Of a DNA stretch of 61,612 nucleotides, positions 55,502 through 61,612 are shown one piece after another. This DNA is from Rhodocyclaceae bacterium (lineage in GTDB: Bacteria; Pseudomonadota; Gammaproteobacteria; Burkholderiales; Rhodocyclaceae): positions 1 through 61,612 of the forward strand of contig JAUXOM010000084.1 of the NCBI GenBank assembly GCA_030682175.1, in the 5' to 3' direction. Position numbers and translations under genes: made by a program. A model generated the notes under the pieces. That model ran no database searches. It was not told the origin of the DNA and worked only from the letters and a program-made list of their open reading frames with translations. The first letter of the stretch is position 1; the number at the start of each line of letters is the position of its first letter.

Positions 55502-55579
55502 CTACCCTGTTATTGGCCGACCAGTCTTCCATCTCCAAGAACTTCTTGTTCCAGCCAGAATCCAGGGCGGAGGGTTCAT
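55502..55579 (-). pseudogene. Duplicated btuF 5' end (right direct repeat 55554-55579)
   Basis: ATG at 55579 gives [10 protein letters not shown], copying the first nine codons of btuF, then 16 unrelated codons and a stop near 55502. The ATGA overlap with the stop of the decarboxylase gene looks like an original cobC-btuF junction. So this is the old btuF start, cut off when the vapBC segment entered. Confidence 0.75.
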
Positions 55580-56517
55580 GCAATCTCCTTCAGGCAAGCG
55601 GTCAGCCGTTGCCATTGCTCCGCGCTTTCCGGCAGCCCGAAACGCAATGCCCGTGGCTCGGTGAACGCGCGCACGAGGATGCCCTGCCGGGCGAGCGCCG
55701 CGAAAATTTCGGCGGCGCGCGGCGTGGCGATGGTTTGGAACAATGTGCAGCCGGTCGGCGCACCGAGACCCGACGCACGGAGCAGAGCGGTGAGACGCCG
55801 GCTGGCGGCACACAGGCGCTCGCGTTGCGCGGCCTGCCAGGCGCAATCGGCCAGCGCCAGACACGCGGCCCAGCGGGCGGGATGGCTGACGGCCCAGGGG
55901 CCGAGCGCTTCGCGCAACCGGTCCAGCAGTGCCGGCGCGCCAATGGCGCAACCAACGCGTGCGCCGGCGAGGCCGAAGAACTTGCCGAGCGAACGCAATA
56001 CGACGACATTGTCCAGGCCGCAATCCGCAAGCGACGCCAGCGGCTCGGCGTCGATGAAGGCTTCGTCCACGACCAGCAGCTTCACCCCGCGCGCGCGTTC
56101 GAGCAAGGCGGCGCGGGAGTGTGTTGCGCCGGTCGGGTTGTTCGGGTTGCAGAGCACGACGTAGTCCGCCGGCTCGTTCCAGCCGACGAGCGCATGGCCG
56201 CAGGCCTGCCAGGCGGCGGGATGTTCGTTGTAGAGCAAATCCGGCATGGCGACGCGGCCCGGCGGGAACAGGCGCGGCAGCCACTGGATCGCGGCTTGCG
56301 AACCGGGCAGCATGAGGAGGCGCGCGCAGCCGTAATACGTCTGCGCGGCGGCTTCGAGACCATCCTCTTCCTCGGGCAGGCGCTGCCAGACTGCGGTCGG
56401 CGTCCGCGGCAGCGGGTAGGACCAGGGCGCGATGCCGGTCGACAGGTCGAGCCAGTCGGCGCGCGGGATGCCGTAGCGCCGCGCTGCCTCCCCAAGCCGG
56501 CCGCCATGCTCAAGCAC
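55576..56517 (-). CDS. cobC: L-threonine-O-3-phosphate decarboxylase (CobC/CobD type)
   Basis: PLP aminotransferase-fold enzyme that makes the aminopropanol phosphate arm of cobalamin. 313 residues from GTG 56517. [29 protein letters not shown] is the family start, CNPNNPTGA binds PLP, and the lysine lies in [14 protein letters not shown]. Named cobC in aerobic-pathway and cobD in Salmonella nomenclature. Eight-base overlap with cbiB upstream. Next in line was btuF before the vapBC event. Confidence 0.9.
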   Translation of the reverse strand: MLEHGGRLGEAARRYGIPRADWLDLSTGIAPWSYPLPRTPTAVWQRLPEEEDGLEAAAQTYYGCARLLMLPGSQAAIQWLPRLFPPGRVAMPDLLYNEHPAAWQACGHALVGWNEPADYVVLCNPNNPTGATHSRAALLERARGVKLLVVDEAFIDAEPLASLADCGLDNVVVLRSLGKFFGLAGARVGCAIGAPALLDRLREALGPWAVSHPARWAACLALADCAWQAAQRERLCAASRRLTALLRASGLGAPTGCTLFQTIATPRAAEIFAALARQGILVRAFTEPRALRFGLPESAEQWQRLTACLKEIA

Positions 56518-57436
56518 GGGCGAAGCTCCACAGAACGAACAGCGCGAGCCACAACCATTGTCCGCGTACGACCAGCGTCACGGCGCGCGGAATGTCGGCG
56601 GCGCACGGCGCCGGTCCGCGGCCCAGGGCCGGCCGTTGCTCGTCCCGGCCGTGATAGATCGCCGTCCCGCCAACGCCGACTTTCAGCGCACCCGCGCCCG
56701 CGGCCATCACCGGACCGGCGTTCGGGCTGCTCCACGCACTGGCCTGCGCCCGCCAGCAGGCGAGGGCGTTTTGCGTGTTGCCCAAGAGCGCGTAGGTCAG
56801 CGCGGTGAGCCGTGCCGGAACATAGTTCAGCACGTCGTCGAGGCGCGCCGCCGCCCAGCCGAAATGGATGCGGCGCGCATCCTTGTAGCCCCACATCGCG
56901 TCGAGGGTGTTGGCCAGCCGGTAGAGCACGGCGCCGGCGCCGCCCGCGACGAAGAACCAGAACAGCGCGCCGAATACGGCGTCGTTGCCGTTTTCCAGCA
57001 CCGACTCGACGGTGGCCGTCGCCACGCCGGACGCGTCGAGCTGCGTAGTGTCGCGCGAGACAATGCGGCCGACCGCCGTGCGTGCCATTTCCAGGTTGGC
57101 GAGATCGCCCGCCGCCAGCGGCGTGGCGACGGCCCGCGCATGCTCGCCGAGGCTGCGGCCGCCCAGCGCCAGCCAGAGCAGCAGCGCGTCGAGCAGTGGA
57201 TGGGCAAACCAGGCCGCCAGCAAGACGCAGGGCACGACGATGACGCTCCATGCCGCGAGGCCGCGCAGCCGATTGCCGATGGCATGCCCCGGCGCGCCCG
57301 CCCGGAATACGCGCTCGGCGGCATCCGCCAGCCTGCCGAAGCCGACCAGCGGATGCCAGCGGCGCGGCTCGCCCAGCAGGCAGTCGAGCAGCACGCCGAC
57401 AAGTGCGGACGCGGCCGGGAACGGCAGAGGGGGCAT
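56510..57436 (-). CDS. cbiB: Adenosylcobinamide-phosphate synthase CbiB
   Basis: Inner-membrane enzyme joining the aminopropanol arm to adenosylcobyric acid. 308 residues with four or five membrane segments; [34 protein letters not shown] and [21 protein letters not shown] are family motifs. ATG 57436. The sequence KVGVGGTA (bases 56667-56690) matches the family A short module, but also fits the natural GALxxxLGGxAxYxG motif. Divergent from cobyric acid synthase. Confidence 0.9.
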   Translation of the reverse strand: MPPLPFPAASALVGVLLDCLLGEPRRWHPLVGFGRLADAAERVFRAGAPGHAIGNRLRGLAAWSVIVVPCVLLAAWFAHPLLDALLLWLALGGRSLGEHARAVATPLAAGDLANLEMARTAVGRIVSRDTTQLDASGVATATVESVLENGNDAVFGALFWFFVAGGAGAVLYRLANTLDAMWGYKDARRIHFGWAAARLDDVLNYVPARLTALTYALLGNTQNALACWRAQASAWSSPNAGPVMAAGAGALKVGVGGTAIYHGRDEQRPALGRGPAPCAADIPRAVTLVVRGQWLWLALFVLWSFARA

Positions 57437-57473
57437 GGGATAATTCGCGGATGAAAACACAGCGATTCTACCG

Positions 57474-59114
57474 GTGACGACAAGGGCAACTTTCAAGAAA
57501 CACGCCGGGGCGCCCCAAGTGTTTCTTGGCCCCCTGGGGGGAGAAAGTCGCGTAGCGGCTTTTTCGGGGGGGGCCTTAATGGTGCAAGGCTGCACCTCCG
57601 ACGCCGGCAAGAGCACGCTGGTCGCGGCGCTGTGCCGCATCCTGCACCGGCGGGGCGTGCGCGTCGCTCCGTTCAAGCCCCAGAACATGGCGCTCAACTC
57701 GGCCGTCACCGTGGATGGCGGCGAGATCGGCCGCGCCCAGGCGCTGCAGGCGCAGGCCGCCGGGCTGGCGCCGCGCATCGACTTCAATCCCGTGCTGCTC
57801 AAGCCCAACACCGACAAGCGCGCGCAAGTCATCATCCACGGCAAGGCCATCGCCGACCTGGATGCGCGCGCCTACCACGACTACAAGGCCACCGCGATGG
57901 CGGCGGTGCTCGAATCGTGGGCGCGGCTCACGGCCGAATTCGACTGCGTGATCGTCGAAGGCGCGGGCAGCCCGGCCGAGGTCAATCTGCGTGACCGCGA
58001 CATCGCCAACATGGGCTTCGCCGAGGCCGTCGACATCCCGGTGATCCTCATCGGCGACATCGACCGCGGCGGCGTGCTCGCCCATCTTTCCGGCACGCTC
58101 GACCTGCTGTCGCCCTCCGAACGGGCGCGCACGCAGGGCCTCGTCATCAACCGCTTTCGCGGCGACATCGGCCTCTTGCAGCCCGGTCTCGACTGGCTCG
58201 AAAAGCACACCGGCAAGCCGGTGCTGGGCACGCTGCCCTTCCTGCACGGTTTGTTCCTCGATGCCGAGGACGCGCTCGCCCATCATTCCGAACGCGGCGG
58301 CAAAACGAAACTCGTCGTCGCGGCGCCGGTGTTCCCGCGCATCTCGAACGCCAACGACCTCGACCCGCTGCGCCTGCACCCCGAGATCGACTTCCGCTGG
58401 ATCGGCCCCGGCCAGCCGCTGCCGCCGTGCGACCTGATCGTGCTGCCCGGCTCGAAGTCGGTGCAGGCCGATCTGAAGTGGCTGCGCGCGCAGGGGCATG
58501 AGGCGGCGATCCTGCGCCACCTGCGTTACGGCGGCAAGCTCATCGGCCTGTGCGGCGGCTTTCAGATGCTCGGCCGGGCGCTGCACGATCCGCTAGGTAT
58601 CGAAGGTCAAGGCGGCCCGGGGCTGGGGCTGCTCGATTGCGAAACGACGCTGGGAGCGGAAAAGCAGTTGAGGAACGTCAGTGGCTGGCTGAAAGTCGGC
58701 GCAGGGCCGTCCCAAGCCGACATCCCCCCTGTGGGGGGCAGCGAGCCGCCTTTGCGAGCGCGGGGGGCCAACAAAGTCGGCGCTGGCGGGACGGCGGACG
58801 CGTGCATGCAAGGCTACGAAATCCACATGGGCGTGACGCGCGGCCCGGCGCTGGATCGGCCCGCCGTCGTGCTGGATGACGGGCGCACCGACGGTGCGAT
58901 TTCTGACGACAACCAGATCCTCGGCAGCTATTGCCACGGCCTGTTCGACCATCCGCAGGCCTTCGCCGCCCTGCTTGCCTGGGCCGGCGCGAAGGACATC
59001 GCCACCGTGGACCTCGCCGCGCGGCGCGAAGCCGACCTCGACCGGCTGGCCGATGCGACCGAGGCCGCGCTGGGCGAAAGTCATTTGCGCGAGCTGCTGC
59101 CGCTCTCCGGATGA
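57474..59114 (+). CDS. cobQ: Cobyric acid synthase, with repeat-encoded leader and internal insertion
   Basis: Amidates peripheral carboxyls of adenosylcobyrinic acid a,c-diamide. Domains: an ATP-binding synthetase half ([35 protein letters not shown]) and a class I amidotransferase half ([10 protein letters not shown] with the Cys nucleophile, SYCHGLFDH with the His). GTG 57474 gives a 35-residue leader encoded by family B; ATG 57579 gives a core that starts [10 protein letters not shown], slightly short of the usual length. Residues about 407-441 come from a family A long module ([18 protein letters not shown]) just before YEIHMG. Both additions are in frame. Usual length is about 485-500; this frame gives 546. 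Confidence 0.9.
   Translation: MTTRATFKKHAGAPQVFLGPLGGESRVAAFSGGALMVQGCTSDAGKSTLVAALCRILHRRGVRVAPFKPQNMALNSAVTVDGGEIGRAQALQAQAAGLAPRIDFNPVLLKPNTDKRAQVIIHGKAIADLDARAYHDYKATAMAAVLESWARLTAEFDCVIVEGAGSPAEVNLRDRDIANMGFAEAVDIPVILIGDIDRGGVLAHLSGTLDLLSPSERARTQGLVINRFRGDIGLLQPGLDWLEKHTGKPVLGTLPFLHGLFLDAEDALAHHSERGGKTKLVVAAPVFPRISNANDLDPLRLHPEIDFRWIGPGQPLPPCDLIVLPGSKSVQADLKWLRAQGHEAAILRHLRYGGKLIGLCGGFQMLGRALHDPLGIEGQGGPGLGLLDCETTLGAEKQLRNVSGWLKVGAGPSQADIPPVGGSEPPLRARGANKVGAGGTADACMQGYEIHMGVTRGPALDRPAVVLDDGRTDGAISDDNQILGSYCHGLFDHPQAFAALLAWAGAKDIATVDLAARREADLDRLADATEAALGESHLRELLPLSG
57495..57576 (+). repeat. Family B repeat, copy B3, between cbiB and cobyric acid synthase
   Basis: Same parts as B1 and B2: arms AAGAAACAC/GTGTTTCTT around GGGGCGCCCC, then GGCCCCCTGGGGGG, GTCGCGTAGCGGC and TTTTTCGGGGGGGGCCT. 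It fills most of the space between the cbiB start (57436) and the first internal ATG of the synthase (57579). It is in frame with that gene and has no stop codon. Confidence 0.84.
58690..58796 (+). repeat. Family A long module inside cobQ
   Basis: Core hairpin at 58695-58721 (arms GTCGGC/GCCGAC, minus-strand loop TTGGGACGGCCCTGC), C-run/G-run hairpin ATCCCCCCTGTGGGGGGCA, GCGAGCGCGGGGGGCCAACA, and a short module at 58773-58796. In frame; same peptide as in birA and mltA. Confidence 0.86.
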
Positions 59115-60868
59115 AGACGCGCATCGACTTCCCGCGCGCGGAAGGCGGACGCGAGCGCCTCGATTTTTCCGCACCGCGCGCGGTGCTGAGCGCCGCCACG
59201 CCGGACGAGGTGCCCGGCGTCCTCGCCGAGGCCGAACGGCAGGCGCGCGCCGGCCGCTGGGTCGCGGGCTGGGTCGCCTACGAGGCCGCGCCGGCCTTCG
59301 ATCCGGCGCTGCGCGTGCGCCCGTCCGCCGGTCCGCTGCCGCTCGCCGCCTTCGCGGTCTATGCCGCGCCCGACACCCCAGCCAAGATGGCGGCGGCGGA
59401 CGACGGAGAGTTTTCCTGCGGCCCCTGGCGCATGACCACGCCCCACGACCAGGCCCTCGGGGCCATCGCGGAACTGCGCCGCCGCATCGGCGCTGGCGAC
59501 TTCTACCAGGTCAACCTGACGACGCGCCTCGTCGCCGGCTTCGCCGGCAGCGGCGCCGCCCTCTTCGAAGCCCTGCGCACGGCCCAGCCCGCCGGCTACT
59601 GCATTCATTTACAGGATGTCGCCTGGGAAATCCTCTCGGTCTCGCCCGAGCTGTTCTTCGACTGGCGGCCGGACAGCGGCGTCCTGACAACGCGGCCGAT
59701 GAAGGGCACCGCGCCGCGCGGCGCCGATGCCGCAACGGACGCCGCCGCCGCGCAAGCCCTGCGCGCTTCCGCCAAGGAGCGCGCCGAGAACCTGATGATC
59801 GTCGACCTGCTGCGCAACGACCTCGCGCGCGTCGCCGCGCTCGGCACGGTGCGCGTGCCCGAACTGTTCGCTCTCGACGCGCTGCCGACCGCGTGGCAGA
59901 TGAGTTCCACCGTGCAATGCGCGACACGCCCCGGCACGTCACTCGCGGAGATTTTTCGCGCGCTGTTTCCCTGCGGCTCGGTCACCGGCGCACCCAAGGT
60001 CGCGGCCATGGCGGCCATCACCGCGCTGGAAGAGGCGCCGCGCGGCGCCTACTGCGGCGCCATCGGCCTGCTGCGGCCCGGCGGCCACGCGACATTCAAC
60101 GTCGGCATCCGCAGCGTCGTCATCGACCGCGCCGCCGGCAAGGCCGAATGCGGCGTCGGCAGCGGAATCGTCTTCGATTCCACGCCGGAAGACGAACTCG
60201 CCGAATGGCGCGTCAAGCGCCGCTTCCTGCTGCGCGCCACGGCGGGTTTCGAACTCCTCGAAACCCTGCGACTGGAAGACGGCGCCTACCCGGAACGGGC
60301 ACGCCATCTCGAGCGCATGGCGACGAGCTCCGCGTACTTCGGCTTCGCATTCGATCATGCGCGCGCGGCGGCGGCGCTCGACGAACTGGCCGGGCGGCAT
60401 CCGGCGGGTGCCTGGCGCGCGCGCCTGCTGTGCGACCGGGCGGGCGTACCGCGTGCGGCATGCCATCCGCTGGAACCGGCGCCGACGCTGGCCGCCGTCG
60501 TTCTGGCCGCCGGACCAATCGAAGGCGACACCGAATTTCTCCTGCACAAGACGACCGAACGCGCCGCCTACGCCGCCTGTGCGCCACCCGCCGGCATTTT
60601 CGACACGCTGCTCTGGAACGGACGCGGCGAGATCACCGAATTCACGCGCGGCAACGTCGTGGTGGAACTCGACGGCTGCCGCGTGACGCCGCCCGTGGCC
60701 TGTGGCCTCCTGCCGGGTGTGGGCCGCGCCATTCTGCTGGAGCGCGGCGCGGTCACGGAACGCGTGGTGCGGCGCGAGGATCTGCCGCGCGCCACCGGAC
60801 TCTGGTTCGTCAACAGCCTGCGCGGCTGCCTGCCCGTCCGTCTCGACGCCGGCGTTATGGCTGCTTGA
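59111..60868 (+). CDS. pabBC: Aminodeoxychorismate synthase component I fused to aminodeoxychorismate lyase
   Basis: 585-residue fusion for 4-aminobenzoate synthesis. Residues about 1-370 are PabB (chorismate binding: [41 protein letters not shown]-like VGSGIVFDS). From about 375 a PLP-dependent PabC lyase follows ([43 protein letters not shown]). Coupled to cobQ by ATGA. Supplies folate; the tie to the B12 island could be through folate-B12 metabolism, or simply position. Confidence 0.92.
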   Translation: MKTRIDFPRAEGGRERLDFSAPRAVLSAATPDEVPGVLAEAERQARAGRWVAGWVAYEAAPAFDPALRVRPSAGPLPLAAFAVYAAPDTPAKMAAADDGEFSCGPWRMTTPHDQALGAIAELRRRIGAGDFYQVNLTTRLVAGFAGSGAALFEALRTAQPAGYCIHLQDVAWEILSVSPELFFDWRPDSGVLTTRPMKGTAPRGADAATDAAAAQALRASAKERAENLMIVDLLRNDLARVAALGTVRVPELFALDALPTAWQMSSTVQCATRPGTSLAEIFRALFPCGSVTGAPKVAAMAAITALEEAPRGAYCGAIGLLRPGGHATFNVGIRSVVIDRAAGKAECGVGSGIVFDSTPEDELAEWRVKRRFLLRATAGFELLETLRLEDGAYPERARHLERMATSSAYFGFAFDHARAAAALDELAGRHPAGAWRARLLCDRAGVPRAACHPLEPAPTLAAVVLAAGPIEGDTEFLLHKTTERAAYAACAPPAGIFDTLLWNGRGEITEFTRGNVVVELDGCRVTPPVACGLLPGVGRAILLERGAVTERVVRREDLPRATGLWFVNSLRGCLPVRLDAGVMAA

Positions 60869-61367
60869 GGGGCAGTGCGAGCCCCGCCGCCACCAGCGTC
60901 ACCCGGTCGGCGAGCGCGGCGACGCGCTGGTTGAGCCGGCCCTGTTCGTCGCGGAAGCGCCGCGCCAGCGCGTTCTCCGGCACGATGCCCCAGCCGACTT
61001 CGTTGCTGACGAGGATGATCCGGCCCGGTAGCGCCGGCAGGGTTTCGAGCAACTTGGCGACTTCGCCGTCGCGCTCGGCGAACAACACGTTCGCCAGCCA
61101 CAGCGTCAGGCAATCGACCAGCAGGCAGGTGTCCGGCGCGGCTGCGCGGCGCAGCGCGGCGGCAAGCAACAGCGGTTCCTCGACGGTGCGCCAGCCAGCC
61201 GGTCGGCGCGCGCGGTGGTGGGCGATGCGCTCGTCCATTTCGGCGTCGCGCGCCTCGCCGGTGGCGAGGTAGGTCACGGCGCGGCCGCCGGCATGCGATT
61301 CCAGCGCCTGCCCTTCCGCGTAGGCGCTCTTGCCCGAGCGGGCACCGCCGATGACGAGTTCGATCAT
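60855..61367 (-). CDS. cobU: Adenosylcobinamide kinase / GTP guanylyltransferase
   Basis: Bifunctional step in nucleotide loop assembly: phosphorylates and guanylylates adenosylcobinamide. 170 residues; P-loop GGARSGKS (residues 7-14), YLATGEARDAEMDERIAHHR with the catalytic His, VDCLTLWLANVL, SNEVGWGIVPEN. Named cobP in the aerobic pathway. Convergent with pabBC and overlapping it by 14 bases. Confidence 0.95.
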   Translation of the reverse strand: MIELVIGGARSGKSAYAEGQALESHAGGRAVTYLATGEARDAEMDERIAHHRARRPAGWRTVEEPLLLAAALRRAAAPDTCLLVDCLTLWLANVLFAERDGEVAKLLETLPALPGRIILVSNEVGWGIVPENALARRFRDEQGRLNQRVAALADRVTLVAAGLALPLKQP

Positions 61368-61399
61368 GCCGGGAGTTTAGCGTGATAAATACAGCGTTT

Positions 61400-61492
61400 G
61401 CGCCGGGCCAATCCCACTCTCCCGGCCTCACACCCAGAGGGAGAGAGGAGGCAGATAGCTTCCCTCTCCCGCTTGCGGGAGAGCAACCGTGT
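61400..61492. repeat. Degenerate family C-like stretch next to IS110 end
   Basis: CTCCCGGCCTCACACCCAGA, GGGAGAGAGGAGG and CCCTCTCCCGCTTGCGGGAG resemble the second module of family C copies C2 and C5b. It lies between the cobU start and the truncated transposase; no core hairpin. Confidence 0.5.
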
Positions 61493-61498
61493 TCCAAG

Positions 61499-61612
61499 TC
61501 AAGCGGTTTTTGGTGTCCAAGGCGCATTATTTTTCAGCATGGCATTCATGATCGTCAGCAGTTTTCGCATGCACGCGACGATGACGACCTTGGCAGGTTT
61601 GCCGGCTTGCTT
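61499..61612 (-). mobile_element. IS110/IS1111-family transposase, C-terminal part (cut by window edge)
   Basis: The last 37 codons on the minus strand read KQAGKPAKVVIVACMRKLLT, then IMNAMLKNNAPW and TPKTA before TGA. The segment with ACMRKLLTI and NAMLK before a Trp is typical of the C-terminus of IS110-family DEDD transposases. The rest lies outside the window. It may be an intact insertion sequence. Confidence 0.85.

Noticed and set aside
56667-56690. Family A short module inside cbiB (KVGVGGTA)
   Set aside because: The residues match the conserved GAL...LGG.A.Y.G motif of CbiB, so I do not count it as a sure insertion.
58876-61272. 798-codon plus-strand frame across pabBC and cobU
   Set aside because: Arg-rich shadow; the in-family proteins PabBC and CobU explain the region.

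Overview
The window is about 61.6 kb of GC-rich chromosomal DNA from a betaproteobacterium, most likely a Rhodocyclales or Sterolibacteriaceae-type organism. This rests on the rpsU-yqeY-dnaG-rpoD-tRNA block, the phoH-ybeY-corC block, zapA followed by 6S RNA, UbiB/UbiH quinone genes, TrpB2 and many c-di-GMP proteins. It is inference from gene content and order; no 16S gene is present.

Layout. 0.3-2.8 kb: folB, plsY and tsaD. 3.1-10.2 kb: two large GGDEF/EAL regulators (the first frameshifted) and a periplasmic binding protein. 10.6-16.7 kb: ubiB, then a sulfur block made of a trans-sulfuration PLP enzyme with a cysteine desulfurase, and a DsrE plus membrane-protein pair divergent from an ArsR-rhodanese regulator across a clear palindrome. 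16.8-24.8 kb: radical SAM protein, AmpG-like permease, corC-ybeY-phoH, a UbiH-type hydroxylase and dsbC. 25.3-36.0 kb: heme-type GGDEF sensor, mltA, DUF815 ATPase, mutT-thiE, yacG-zapD-coaE-SPOR-trpB2, coaX-birA. 36.2-41.3 kb: tRNA(CAU), rpoD, dnaG, yqeY and rpsU with a good sigma70 promoter. 41.4-49.6 kb: two class III cyclase proteins (one fused to hemerythrin), qor, a ParA-like ATPase, TSUP and EVE proteins, an EAL-HDOD protein, 6S RNA, zapA and a ZapB-like coiled coil. 49.7-61.4 kb: a cobalamin island with riboswitch, btuB, btuCD, a truncated cobO, btuF, a vapBC insertion, a CobC/CobD-type decarboxylase, cbiB, cobyric acid synthase, pabBC and cobU. The right edge cuts an IS110-type transposase.

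The most unusual content is a set of dispersed, modular, palindromic repeats. Family C (150-360 bp) lies directly 3' of stop codons, always in the same gene-to-element orientation. Family B (83 bp) fills two divergent promoter regions and is inserted in frame in coaE. Family A (22 bp short form, 84-105 bp long form) is inserted in frame in birA (twice, in tandem), mltA and cobyric acid synthase, and lies next to zapA, the B12 riboswitch and the cobO remnant. Families A and C share a hairpin with a near-invariant 15-nt core, TTGGGRCGGYCCKGC, whose flanking arms change sequence from copy to copy yet remain complementary at all 11 sites. That covariation, and the constant reading frame ([16 protein letters not shown]) inside unrelated enzymes, make this the best candidate for an undescribed system in the window.
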